This document shows positions 8,149-15,142 of a stretch of DNA of 41,262 nt, piece after piece (the first letter of the stretch is position 1; each line of letters begins with the position of its first letter). The notes below the pieces were generated by a model, which was given only the letters and a program-made list of their open reading frames with translations, made no database searches and had not been told where the DNA came from. Source of the stretch: Russula earlei (lineage: Eukaryota > Basidiomycota > Agaricomycetes > Russulales > Russulaceae); contig JAGFNK010000459.1 of assembly GCA_025769875.1 (NCBI GenBank), forward strand, positions 1-41,262, written 5' to 3'. Position numbers and translations under genes: made by a program.

Positions 8149-8913
8149 CTATTCAAACTGTATCACGTAATAAGTGCAGTCTTTTGAACTTATATTGGTT
8201 AGCGCCTGTACTCTATTGACTGAGATGTATGCTACATTGCCTGCAGCCAGCTCCTGGTAATAAAGGCCTACCTGCAACTCGCCAATACCTTCTTTCATGA
8301 TGGTTAATTCTGCGGCTCTGTGTGTTTGCGGGCCATGGTTACTTGAGTCGGCGTTTAAGGTAGATACGTGCATCTCCAGGCGTTTGCACATGGCTGTACT
8401 TCTTTCAAAGAAACTGCGCCTGCTGCCTTTATTGTTGGGTATTGAGTCCGTTTTATTCCAGTCTATTACAAATGAGCCGCCGGCAGCTTTGCCCCTTGCC
8501 TTATTCACAGGCGCTTTGGATCGGTATTTTATTACATAAAACCAGCATGAATCCCTGTTATAGCTTTGAATGGTATACGTATCTCCGGGCAGAATAACAG
8601 CCACACTGCCTGCACCAATGATATGTAGCGAATCTTTTAATTGCATGGTTGCAGTGCCTGAGCGAATGAGGAGCAGCTGTTCTTCTGCTACGGGAACCAT
8701 CCCCGACAATTTTGAGTAGCCGGTAACGCTGTTGGTAGTTACCTGTAGATAAGCCATATCATAAGTAGGGCCTTCAAACAATATGGCAGATAAGTTTTCC
8801 TGGATATTCATTACCGGTTCTTTCCAGGGATATACACCGGATATGATGGAGTCTCTTTGAGCTATGACGAATAAAGGGATCAAACATAACAACAGTAAGG
8901 TGGTACGCTTCAT
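8149..8913 (-). CDS. Secreted bicupin protein
   Basis: The start MKRTTLLLLCLIPLFVIAQ gives a clean Sec signal peptide and a 254-residue precursor; the frame extends 15 codons upstream without reason. Two cupin-type halves follow: one around residues 65-130 (LLLIRSGTATMQL, AVILPGDTYTI) and one around 190-250 (HGPQTHRAAELTIMKEG, GNVAYISVNRVQALTNI). The second half retains H and E residues of a cupin metal site; the first appears to lack the usual histidines. The overall shape resembles ureidoglycine aminohydrolase-like bicupins, but the substrate cannot be assigned. It is probably periplasmic. Confidence 0.75.
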   Translation of the reverse strand: MKRTTLLLLCLIPLFVIAQRDSIISGVYPWKEPVMNIQENLSAILFEGPTYDMAYLQVTTNSVTGYSKLSGMVPVAEEQLLLIRSGTATMQLKDSLHIIGAGSVAVILPGDTYTIQSYNRDSCWFYVIKYRSKAPVNKARGKAAGGSFVIDWNKTDSIPNNKGSRRSFFERSTAMCKRLEMHVSTLNADSSNHGPQTHRAAELTIMKEGIGELQVGLYYQELAAGNVAYISVNRVQALTNISSKDCTYYVIQFE

Positions 8914-8931
8914 TGCCAAAAAGAGTTTGTG

Positions 8932-8962
8932 CGAATATACTGCTGTTATGTTTGCCACAAAA
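8932..8962 (-). promoter_or_regulatory. Putative promoter of the bicupin gene
   Basis: On the minus strand TATATTCG (8932-8939; one mismatch to TAnnTTTG) is preceded, 18 bases upstream, by TTTTTTG ending near 8958, a -33/-7 arrangement typical of Bacteroidota. The start codon is 19 bases downstream of the -7 box. Confidence 0.45.
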
Positions 8963-9000
8963 AAGGCTGTTGCTTCTTTTAAAAGGATTGATGGGATTGG

Positions 9001-9393
9001 TTAGGAGATGCGTGTTGCTTTGGGGTGTGTGGCTTTGATGGCATAATAACCAAATAATACCTGTCCGATTATGAAAAGGAGCAGGAATATAATGGGTAAG
9101 ATTGTTCCCATAGAAGCAAAGCGAAGGGGCTGTTTGGTATAGAGTACAATGGGAAAGGTTGTTAGCAGATGGATTGCGAATATGGTGAGGTTTACTTTGC
9201 CTTTTTTCGATAAATAGAACCAGGTGGCTGTAACCAGCATAATGATAATGGATATTGCTTTCACCAGGATATCCCATGGCCCCCAGATGTGGTTATTCCA
9301 GCCGGGAATAACGGCGGTTGCTTCTGCAGGAAAAGGCAGTGCGTAGAAAAAAAGGATAACGAATATAATAAAGGGTAGGAGTGTTTTTGACAT
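9001..9393 (-). CDS. Small integral membrane protein, unknown
   Basis: A 130-residue hydrophobic protein with an N-terminal signal-like helix (residues 4-26), then about three further helices (42-62, 70-86, 95-118). A loop carries FPAEATAVIPGWNNHIWGPWD. I do not recognise the family. Stands alone on the minus strand, 87 bases upstream of the bicupin gene. Confidence 0.65.
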   Translation of the reverse strand: MSKTLLPFIIFVILFFYALPFPAEATAVIPGWNNHIWGPWDILVKAISIIIMLVTATWFYLSKKGKVNLTIFAIHLLTTFPIVLYTKQPLRFASMGTILPIIFLLLFIIGQVLFGYYAIKATHPKATRIS

Positions 9394-9446
9394 GTTCTAT
9401 TATTGGGGTTGAAAGATAAGAGAGAGACCTTATAATAAAAACATCG

Positions 9447-9489
9447 GATACAAAAAAGGCCGTCCTTTTTGGAGACGGCCTTTTGTATC
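9447..9489 (-). terminator. Intrinsic terminator of the RRM gene
   Basis: AAAAGGCCGTC (9454-9464) pairs perfectly with GACGGCCTTTT (9474-9484) around a nine-base loop, with outer pairing GATAC/GTATC. It starts two bases beyond the stop of the RNA-binding protein gene. A- and T-rich flanks on both sides mean it can act in both directions. Confidence 0.88.
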
Positions 9490-9491
9490 GG

Positions 9492-9752
9492 TTACCAGAA
9501 CTTCTTCTTTTCTTTAGGCCTTGCCTCGTTAACGGTTAGCGCTCTGCCTTCCACTATATTGCCATTGAGTTTATCAATCGCTTCCATGCCTTCATTTTTA
9601 TTGGTCATTTCTACAAATCCAAAACCACGGCTTCGGTTGGTTTCTCTTTCAGTAACAACATTGGCGGAGGTAACTTCTCCATACGGAGTAAATAAATTCC
9701 TGAGATCATTGCTTTCTACATGAAAGCCCAGGTTAGAAACAAAAATGTTCAT
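9492..9752 (-). CDS. RNA-binding protein with a single RRM domain
   Basis: 86 residues forming one RNA recognition motif: RNP2 NIFVSNL at residues 2-8, RNP1 RGFGFVEM at about 43-50, then a short basic tail (RPKEKKKFW). Small single-RRM proteins are common in Bacteroidota and cyanobacteria and bind RNA, often under stress or cold; no specific target can be given. It is monocistronic with its own strong terminator. Confidence 0.95.
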   Translation of the reverse strand: MNIFVSNLGFHVESNDLRNLFTPYGEVTSANVVTERETNRSRGFGFVEMTNKNEGMEAIDKLNGNIVEGRALTVNEARPKEKKKFW

Positions 9753-10097
9753 TTTGATAATATTGTTGAATAAATAATTCCGGGAGGGAAACGTTGTAAT
9801 GAAAGAGACTATTAGCGGATAAACCTGTAGTAGAAATACTTAATTACGGTGTATGAATTCCCGGTGAATGAAGTGAAGGTACTCTTTAAAACTGATAACC
9901 CTGTTTTATTTATTGTGTTACCGGCAGAAATATGGGAATAAAATAACAGGCATGCTATTTGGGATATACATCCGGGGAAGTTTGGCTGCTTATGGGTTTT
10001 GATAACCGGCAGCATATACAACACAACTACTCACAACAGTGAACTTCAGCATCGGAAGATAATACTTTCCCCACTTCATCTTATTAAGCATAACATA
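9753..10097. other. 345-base intergenic region, no gene supported
   Basis: This region separates the divergent RRM and AraC-family genes. Short open frames here have no recognisable features. No copy of the AATTrTATAA direct-repeat motif found downstream is visible, so the AraC gene does not appear to be controlled by the same module. I see no convincing promoter or RNA structure. Confidence 0.5.
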
Positions 10098-10658
10098 TTG
10101 AAACTGTATATTAAATACATGGTGAGCATTCGTTGTAAAATGATTGTGAAAACAGAACTGGATAAACTGGGCCTGCTTTACGGCTCGGTAGATCTTGGCG
10201 AAGTAGAAGTAAAAAGTACTATTACTGCTGAACAGTATAACCAGTTAAAGACTGCCTTATTATTATCAGGGCTTGAATTAATGGATGATAAGAAAGCGAT
10301 ACTGATTGAGAAGATAAAGAGCGTGATCATTGAAATGATACATTATACACAGGAATTGCCTAAAACAAAGAACTCCGATCATATCAGCTTGAAATTGAAC
10401 TACGATTATACTTATCTCGCTAACCTCTTTTCAGAGGCAACAGGCATTACCATTGAGCATTATATTATTCTGCATAAAATTGAGCGTGTAAAAGAGCTGA
10501 TCATTTATGATGAGTTGAACCTTACCGAAATTGCCTGGCAATTGCATTACAGCAGTGTGGCACATCTCTCGGCACAGTTTAAAAAAACAACCGGGTTAAC
10601 TCCTTCTTTTTTTAAGTCCCTCAAGCGAAAGAAACGAACTCCATTGGAAGATGTGTGA
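10098..10658 (+). CDS. Small AraC-family transcriptional regulator
   Basis: About 186 residues. The C-terminal ~100 residues carry two helix-turn-helix motifs of the AraC type (LANLFSEATGITIEHYIILHKIE... and LTEIAWQLHYSSVAHLSAQFKKTTGLTPSFF). The N-terminal ~65 residues (KLYIKYMVSIRCKMIVK, LGEVEV) resemble a small ferredoxin-like HMA-type domain found in short Bacteroidota AraC proteins, not a sugar-binding cupin. A TTG start at 10098 is chosen because the KLYIKYM strand belongs to this domain; ATG 10119 is the alternative, and ATG 9999 seems too far upstream. Its stop codon overlaps the first of three promoter modules that follow, so it is the natural candidate to control them. Confidence 0.85.
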   Translation: MKLYIKYMVSIRCKMIVKTELDKLGLLYGSVDLGEVEVKSTITAEQYNQLKTALLLSGLELMDDKKAILIEKIKSVIIEMIHYTQELPKTKNSDHISLKLNYDYTYLANLFSEATGITIEHYIILHKIERVKELIIYDELNLTEIAWQLHYSSVAHLSAQFKKTTGLTPSFFKSLKRKKRTPLEDV

Positions 10659-10720
10659 ATTATATAACTTTTATGCAATATTGTATAACAACTATACCGG
10701 TGGTATATGTCACCTTTATA
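10655..10720 (+). promoter_or_regulatory. AraC-type operator/promoter module A
   Basis: Two direct repeats, AATTATATAA (10658-10667) and TATTGTATAA (10679-10688), start 21 bases apart, two DNA turns, as expected for the two HTH motifs of an AraC dimer. Exactly 32 bases after the start of the second repeat is CACCTTTA (10711-10718), close to the -7 consensus TAnnTTTG. No good -33 box is present, which fits an activator-dependent promoter. The ATG of the next gene is 46 bases after the start of the -7 box. Confidence 0.7.
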
Positions 10721-10756
10721 AAGTAACAATTCTGTTACGCATTCAATTCAAGTAAA

Positions 10757-10963
10757 ATGACAATTAAGACAGGTGCCGTTAAAACAGATAATAAAAGTAT
10801 GCCTGCTGTTGAAAATAAAAAAGAAACATCCACAAAACGTCATTTAGACACAGCCAGGCCTCATGAAGTAAGGGAACGTGAAAAAGCTGCTCAAAATATT
10901 GTGGCTGTGCAAACGCCCTTGCCAGTGGATCGCAAAAAGAAGATACGAAATGCCTTGCGTTAA
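10757..10963 (+). CDS. Small basic hypothetical protein (68 aa)
   Basis: A 68-residue, lysine/arginine-rich hydrophilic protein without signal peptide or membrane helix and with no family I recognise. The middle (HLDTARPHEVREREKAAQNI) may form a helix and the tail is strongly basic (DRKKKIRNALR), so nucleic-acid binding is possible but unproven. It lies 46 bases downstream of the -7 box of module A and is followed by its own terminator, which supports real expression as a single-gene unit. Confidence 0.7.
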   Translation: MTIKTGAVKTDNKSMPAVENKKETSTKRHLDTARPHEVREREKAAQNIVAVQTPLPVDRKKKIRNALR

Positions 10964-10999
10964 ATAATTAAAGTTACTGATTGGCTCATCCGTTTATTT

Positions 11000-11035
11000 G
11001 AAAAGCGCCATGTGCTACATGGTGCTTTTCTATTT
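11000..11035 (+). terminator. Intrinsic terminator
   Basis: GAAAAGCGCCATGT (11000-11013) pairs with ACATGGTGCTTTTC (11017-11030) around a three-base loop with one G-U pair, followed by TATTT. It ends the short transcript of the 68-residue gene. Confidence 0.8.
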
Positions 11036-11047
11036 CCAGCCATGCAT

Positions 11048-11155
11048 ATGAAACTACAAATCCTTTGGCTCTTTTTGTTGTCCATGCCCGTTGCATGCAT
11101 CGCATGGACCCTTATCCGACAGGACATTGCGAAAGAAAAAAAGAGATCAAGGTAA
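11048..11155 (+). CDS. Very small single-helix membrane protein (35 aa)
   Basis: An open frame MKLQILWLFLLSMPVACIAW... of 35 codons encodes one hydrophobic helix (residues 4-23) followed by a charged, lysine-rich tail (RQDIAKEKKRSR). An in-frame ATG two codons earlier (11042) is also possible. The length and layout resemble small cytoplasmic-membrane accessory peptides, but no family is recognised. It lies 48 bases upstream of a SHOCT membrane protein gene. Evidence is limited to the strongly membrane-like composition. Confidence 0.45.
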   Translation: MKLQILWLFLLSMPVACIAWTLIRQDIAKEKKRSR

Positions 11156-11203
11156 TGGAGAAAGAATCGAAGGTATAATAACACACGCTTTAAATTAAAA
11201 ATT

Positions 11204-11482
11204 ATGTTTTACTATGGTTATCATTTTTTGGGAATGCACCTGATATGGTGGTTTGTTTGGTTAGCGTTTGTCTGCTGGATTTTTGTATTACCATATGATA
11301 TCCCAGGCCAGCGAAAGGCGAAAAATACTCCTCTTGACGTTTTAAAAAGACGATACGCCCAGGGGCAATTCACCAGTACCGAATACCTGGAAAGGAAAAA
11401 GGTTTTGGAGAATGATGTGGAAAAGCAAGATCAATTACTGCAGGGCAATAATAATGTACATCAGGCGTTTAGACCTGTTTAA
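11204..11482 (+). CDS. SHOCT domain membrane protein
   Basis: 92 residues: one membrane helix (residues 11-31, rich in Trp) and a cytoplasmic SHOCT domain at about 42-70 (TPLDVLKRRYAQGQFTSTEYLERKKVL). SHOCT domains are short oligomerisation modules found at the ends of many bacterial proteins. The function is unknown. The region following it contains no clear terminator before promoter module B. Confidence 0.85.
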   Translation: MFYYGYHFLGMHLIWWFVWLAFVCWIFVLPYDIPGQRKAKNTPLDVLKRRYAQGQFTSTEYLERKKVLENDVEKQDQLLQGNNNVHQAFRPV

Positions 11483-11537
11483 TCGCTTTGGTTCACTACT
11501 GTGAAGCGTTTCATGGTAAAGTGATGCAACCGCATAC

Positions 11538-11603
11538 GTGAATTATATAATGCTTTTTCATAATTGTATAACACATTCCAACATGAGAACAGTGACCTTT
11601 ATT
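11538..11603 (+). promoter_or_regulatory. AraC-type operator/promoter module B
   Basis: Direct repeats AATTATATAA (11541-11550) and AATTGTATAA (11562-11571), 21 bases apart, with GACCTTTA (11594-11601) 32 bases after the second repeat start: the same geometry as modules A and C. The next ATG (11639) is 45 bases after the -7 box start. Confidence 0.7.
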
Positions 11604-11638
11604 AGTCCGCTTCTATTTAAAATTAATCAACACTCTAC

Positions 11639-12121
11639 ATGAATGCATTAGTATACCATAGCGCCGATAAAGAATCCTGGCAGAAAATGCCCATGCCAGT
11701 AATACAGTATTCCACCGATGCTGTTGTGAAAATGAAGAAAGCGGTGATATATGAAACAGATATACCCGTTATGAATGGCAATGCGCTTTCTCTTACAGAT
11801 GGAAGGATTGTAGGCCACGAGGGGGTTGGTGTTATAGAGGAAGTTGGTAAAGCGGTAAGCAATTTTAAAAAGGGAGATCACGTATTGATATTTAGCACTA
11901 CCTCCTGTGGTGTGTGTGCTAATTGTGCGCAAGGGCTATACTCGCTTTGTGAAAAAGGTGGAAAGATGCTGGGTAATGTGATTGATGGTACGCAGGCGGA
12001 ATATGTAAGGATACCTTACGCGGATGGCAGCCTGTTTCCTATTTCGGCAGATGCTGATGAAGGAGTGCTGGTAAAACTGATGTTACACCTTAATACGCTG
12101 GCAAAGAAAAAAGTAGTATAA
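11639..12121 (+). CDS. Half-length zinc alcohol dehydrogenase-like protein (GroES-like domain only)
   Basis: 160 residues covering just the N-terminal GroES-like domain of medium-chain zinc alcohol dehydrogenases; the NAD-binding Rossmann half is absent and no remnant of it follows. The structural zinc site is intact (C90, C93, C96, C104 in CGVCANCAQGLYSLC), as are GHEGVGVIEEVG (H60, E61) and FKKGDHVL. At the catalytic zinc, however, the usual CGTD is YETD, so the first Cys ligand is Tyr38, and the following His is also gone. It is unlikely to be an active dehydrogenase. It has its own promoter (module B) and is followed 32 bases later by a cupin gene on the same strand, which argues for a retained, repurposed protein and not simple decay. 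Confidence 0.85.
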   Translation: MNALVYHSADKESWQKMPMPVIQYSTDAVVKMKKAVIYETDIPVMNGNALSLTDGRIVGHEGVGVIEEVGKAVSNFKKGDHVLIFSTTSCGVCANCAQGLYSLCEKGGKMLGNVIDGTQAEYVRIPYADGSLFPISADADEGVLVKLMLHLNTLAKKKVV

Positions 12122-12153
12122 AATGAATAGTATAAAACAGGAAAGTCAATAAT

Positions 12154-12492
12154 ATGGATACCAGCGAAATTGAAAAATCAAAAGCACACATCACTGTGGA
12201 GATCATTGAATACATTCCAAATTCTGTGGTCATTAAAACCATTCTCAAAAAATCGACAGGTAATATCAGCGTTATGTCGTTCGACAGTGGCGAAGGGTTA
12301 ACAGAGAAAACCAGTCCCTTCGATACTTTTGCTCAAATTATAGAAGGCGATGCCGAAATTGTTATTAGCGGCAATTCTAATCTCCTACACACAGGGCAAT
12401 CTATCGTTATACCCGCACATGCATCTAACCTGGTAAAACCCAACGGACGATTTAAAATGATCCTCACTGTTATCAAAAGCGGGTATGAATAA
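12154..12492 (+). CDS. Small cupin-domain protein
   Basis: 112 residues forming one cupin beta-barrel: GNISVMSFDSGEGLTEKTSPFDTFAQIIEGDAEIVI (motif 1) and LLHTGQSIVIPAHASNLVKPNGRFKMILTVI (motif 2). The motif 1 histidines are replaced (EKTSPFDTF), though the motif 2 His remains, so metal binding is uncertain. It lies 32 bases after the half-length dehydrogenase gene and is probably co-transcribed from module B. Small stand-alone cupins may bind a small ligand or act as a simple dioxygenase or isomerase; no substrate is evident. Confidence 0.88.
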   Translation: MDTSEIEKSKAHITVEIIEYIPNSVVIKTILKKSTGNISVMSFDSGEGLTEKTSPFDTFAQIIEGDAEIVISGNSNLLHTGQSIVIPAHASNLVKPNGRFKMILTVIKSGYE

Positions 12493-12507
12493 AGAAATAC
12501 CAAATGT

Positions 12508-12573
12508 GTGAATCATGTAATTAATACATGTAATTGTATAACATTTATCCCAATAAAGCAGTTCACCTTTGTA
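12508..12573 (+). promoter_or_regulatory. AraC-type operator/promoter module C
   Basis: AATCATGTAA (12511-12520) and AATTGTATAA (12532-12541) are 21 bases apart and CACCTTTG (12564-12571) follows 32 bases after the second repeat start, matching modules A and B. This -7 box is the closest of the three to consensus. An ATG lies 46 bases downstream (12610), again matching the other two modules. Confidence 0.7.
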
Positions 12574-12609
12574 TTTGTAATAATTCAATTACAAATTGAA
12601 ACCCAATGA

Positions 12610-12747
12610 ATGATAAACTTTATAGCGGCTTTTTGCATAGCCTTTAAGGTAAACTGGAATAACTTAGCAAACAGCCCCACAGAATTATTACCGGTATTCT
12701 CTTACACGAATCTTCATTACAGTGGAAGTATAACAAAAGTAGTTTAA
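12610..12747 (+). CDS. Candidate 45-residue small protein (unrecognised)
   Basis: A 45-codon frame starting MINFIAAFCIAFKVNW with a hydrophobic N-terminus and a Ser/Thr/Tyr-rich C-terminal part. No family is recognised. Support is positional: it starts 46 bases after the -7 box of module C, the same spacing as the genes behind modules A and B, and it ends 22 bases before a strong terminator. An overlapping ATG at 12606 opens only a 13-codon frame. The transcript might instead be a regulatory RNA. Confidence 0.4.
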   Translation: MINFIAAFCIAFKVNWNNLANSPTELLPVFSYTNLHYSGSITKVV

Positions 12748-12769
12748 TTGATCTGCCATTTTAAACAGG

Positions 12770-12800
12770 ATCGTTAAGCATTATGCTTAACGATTTTTTT
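12770..12800 (+). terminator. Strong intrinsic terminator
   Basis: ATCGTTAAGCA (12770-12780) pairs perfectly with TGCTTAACGAT (12784-12794) around a three-base loop and is followed by six T. It would end a transcript of roughly 225 bases from module C, and it isolates namZ from upstream transcription. Confidence 0.93.
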
Positions 12801-12861
12801 ATGTGCATTACGTAAGGTGCCAGTATCTGTTATCCTGCTTTTTTGTTTGTACAGGCAATGG

Positions 12862-12869
12862 TATATTTG
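12862..12869 (+). promoter_or_regulatory. -7 box of namZ
   Basis: TATATTTG matches the Bacteroidota -7 consensus TAnnTTTG exactly, 23 bases upstream of the namZ ATG. TTTG-type -33 candidates lie 12 and 16 bases upstream, somewhat closer than usual. Confidence 0.55.
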
Positions 12870-12892
12870 AATAGCACCAAACCGGTTATACC

Positions 12893-14125
12893 ATGAAACT
12901 ATTCCTGTCGTTAGCTGTTGTTTTACTTAGCGTATATGCTTTTCGCTCACCACAAACAGTAATTGCTGATACGGCAGTAACGATTCCATTTGCCACAAAA
13001 CCCATTATTACCGGCGCTGATCAAACCGAAAAGTATCTTCCCTGGTTGAAGGGCAAGCGTGTAGCTATACTTTGTAACCAAACCTCTATCATCGGTAGCA
13101 GGCCATTGGTAGACAGCCTGCAATCGCTGGGTATACATATAGTAAAGGTATTTGGTGCAGAACATGGCTTTCGCGGTAATGCGAGCGCCGGTGTGAAGGT
13201 GGGCAATGAAACAGACAGCGCTACCGGCATACCAGTTATCTCTTTGTATGGTAAGAAGAACAAACCTACTAAAGAAGACCTGGCGGATGTTGATATCGTG
13301 ATCTTTGATGTACAGGATGTGGGATGCCGGTTTTATACCTATATCAATTCGCTGGCACGCCTGATGGATGCCTGTGTGGAGAACGATAAGGAACTGTTGA
13401 TTCTCGACCGTCCTAACCCCAACGGTTACCTGGTAGACGGCCCTATACTGGATATGAAGCTGAAATCCGGCATCGGCATGTTTCCCATACCCATCGCACA
13501 CGGGCTTACGGTGGCCGAATTTGCCCGGATGGTGAATGGGCAGGGGTGGTTAACCAATAAGGCGCAATGCAGGCTTAAAATCGTTCCTGTGGCTAATTAC
13601 CGGCATAGCCTGTATTATACTTTACCCATTAAGCCTTCTCCCAATCTCAATACACAACAATCTATTATGTTGTATCCCTCTACCTGTTTGTTTGAAGGTA
13701 CCATTCTTAATCATGGCAGGGGAACCTATTTCCCTTTTACTGTACTGGGTAGTCCTGCCTTAAAAGGGCAGTATGCTTTTTCTTTTACGCCTGTCAGTAT
13801 TAAAGGGATGAGTGAAACGCCTTTGCACATGAACGAGGTGTGCTATGGGATGGATCTGCGCAAATATGATATTTCTGTTTTGCTGAAAGAGAAACAGATC
13901 AATATTCAATGGATGATGGAGCTATACAAGGCTTACCCGGATAAGGATAAATTCTTTGATTATAAACAGAGCAAGGAAATGGGGAGTATTGATAAGCTGG
14001 CAGGTACAAAGGACTTTAAGGAACAGATCATTGCCGGTAAGTCTGAGGCAGAAATAAGGCAATCCTGGGAGCCTGCTTTGAATCAGTATAAAGAGATGCG
14101 TGAGAAATACCTGTTGTATCCATAA
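12893..14125 (+). CDS. namZ: Exo-beta-N-acetylmuramidase NamZ-like protein (DUF1343, GH171)
   Basis: A 410-residue exported protein (signal peptide at residues 1-25) of the DUF1343 family. Bacillus NamZ of this family releases N-acetylmuramic acid from the non-reducing end of peptidoglycan fragments, a step of cell-wall recycling. Conserved blocks seen: GKRVAILCNQTS, KVFGAEHGFRG (about residues 84-94), VIFDVQDVGCRFYTYINSL, LDRPNPNGYLVDGP, TLPIKPSPNLNTQQSIMLYPSTCLFEGT and NHGRGT. It is probably periplasmic. It has its own -7 box and is isolated from the upstream units by a terminator. Confidence 0.93.
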   Translation: MKLFLSLAVVLLSVYAFRSPQTVIADTAVTIPFATKPIITGADQTEKYLPWLKGKRVAILCNQTSIIGSRPLVDSLQSLGIHIVKVFGAEHGFRGNASAGVKVGNETDSATGIPVISLYGKKNKPTKEDLADVDIVIFDVQDVGCRFYTYINSLARLMDACVENDKELLILDRPNPNGYLVDGPILDMKLKSGIGMFPIPIAHGLTVAEFARMVNGQGWLTNKAQCRLKIVPVANYRHSLYYTLPIKPSPNLNTQQSIMLYPSTCLFEGTILNHGRGTYFPFTVLGSPALKGQYAFSFTPVSIKGMSETPLHMNEVCYGMDLRKYDISVLLKEKQINIQWMMELYKAYPDKDKFFDYKQSKEMGSIDKLAGTKDFKEQIIAGKSEAEIRQSWEPALNQYKEMREKYLLYP

Positions 14126-14259
14126 TTATCTGAAAATATATCGCTGTAACACTTTCTTTTTACCCCTCTTATTTACCCGTTGATTATTACCAATCCCCCG
14201 TTTAAAGGCAATAATGCCTTATTGGTTGATTAGTTACGCCCAGGGGCTATGTTGTGATG

Positions 14260-14267
14260 TAAGTTTG
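14260..14267 (+). promoter_or_regulatory. -7 box ahead of the broken lipoprotein gene
   Basis: TAAGTTTG fits TAnnTTTG exactly and lies 40 bases before the ATG at 14308. The intergenic stretch upstream also holds a small AAGGCA/TGCCTT hairpin (14205-14220) that may help end the namZ transcript. Confidence 0.45.
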
Positions 14268-14307
14268 TTTTACAAAAGACCACCATTCACAACATAAAAC
14301 TCCTACT

Positions 14308-14579
14308 ATGAAACTGTTTGCATTATTAACGATCGCGTTTGTCTTTGCCTCCTGCAATAGCTTACAAAGACCAGTAAACATACCTTCTTTGATGCAATAC
14401 CTGTTATTGTAGCATCTTCACCTACTACCAGTAAGCCGGTAACAAAAACAGTGCATACCGTGAAAGATCCTGCTGAAGAATTGAATTTTGATAACCCCCT
14501 TTTTAAGAAGCAGGAAGCAGATTCTATAAGGGCTGTAAGCTTTGAGAGTGATAGCCTGGCAGTAGTAGCAGAGAAATAA
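14308..14579 (+). pseudogene. Frameshifted small lipoprotein gene
   Basis: The first frame opens MKLFALLTIAFVFASC with a clear lipoprotein signal (lipobox FASC, Cys16) but stops at 14412 after 34 codons. A second frame, shifted by one missing base, opens at 14361 and continues to a stop at 14579 with a hydrophilic Thr/Lys/Glu-rich sequence (TTSKPVTKTVHTVKD, EELNFDNPLFKKQEADSIR). The two overlap in 14361-14409, where a lost A in the AAA run at 14366-14368 would join them. The intact product would be a lipoprotein of about 90 residues with an unstructured tail. Whether the break is a real mutation or a sequencing error cannot be decided here. Confidence 0.65.
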
Positions 14580-14811
14580 GAAAGATACGAATCAAAGATA
14601 TAAAATCAACGGGGTAGTTGATAAAACGGGGCATAACATTATTGATATCACTGCTGCATAAAAGGACTTCGATATCAGGTTACACCCCCAACGAAAGAGG
14701 TGATAAGCCAGTAGTTAAAATGATAAGTGATGATGCATGCTTACACCTCTTTTTTACATTGATCTGTTGTGTAGTTTTTGATAGTTTTTTTAACACTTAA
14801 ATTTCTTGTTT

Positions 14812-14991
14812 ATGAATGTAAAGAACCTGTTTGAAGAATGTAAGACCGTGTTGGTTGATTTGTTCCGTTTCCCGGGAGCAGCATCATTTACTTTTGGTAA
14901 ACGAAAGACAGAAAATCATTTGAATACAATGTTGCCGGTGCGTGTGGTGAATAAACAAATACCAGGCATCAAACAGATTCCAAAAGGGTAG
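14812..14991 (+). CDS. Small hypothetical protein (59 aa)
   Basis: A 59-residue frame, MNVKNLFEECKTVLVDLF..., with an amphipathic N-terminal part and a basic tail (VNKQIPGIKQIPKG), no signal peptide and no family I recognise. It follows a 230-base stretch with no supported gene and is followed, about 95 bases on, by a strong intrinsic terminator, so some plus-strand transcript ends there. An in-frame ATG two codons upstream is possible. Confidence 0.4.
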   Translation: MNVKNLFEECKTVLVDLFRFPGAASFTFGKRKTENHLNTMLPVRVVNKQIPGIKQIPKG

Positions 14992-15084
14992 GAAGTTGGT
15001 TGAGAGCGACAGCCTTAAAATGATGGATTGATGATGATGTTTTGAGGGGCTGTTGAATGTACAATGCAGCGCATGAGAACCAAG

Positions 15085-15120
15085 AGAAAAAGCAGGATAT
15101 ATATCCTGCTTTTCTGTTTT
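15085..15120 (+). terminator. Intrinsic terminator (bidirectional form)
   Basis: AAAAGCAGGATAT is directly abutted by its complement ATATCCTGCTTTT (about 15088-15113), giving a near-perfect hairpin followed by CTGTTTTTATT. It ends whatever is transcribed from the 14.8 kb region and lies about 25 bases before the next gene. Confidence 0.85.
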
Positions 15121-15142
15121 TATTCCTGTACTTTGTTGTACT

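Noticed and set aside
9812..10024. 70-codon minus-strand ORF between the RRM and AraC genes
   Set aside because: Composition looks random, there is no recognisable domain, and it overlaps the AraC leader.
11639..12121. Frameshift as the cause of the short dehydrogenase
   Set aside because: No Rossmann-domain remnant is visible in any frame after the stop; the cupin gene follows within 32 bases.
14618..14800. 60-codon plus-strand ORF
   Set aside because: No protein-like features and no promoter; probably chance.
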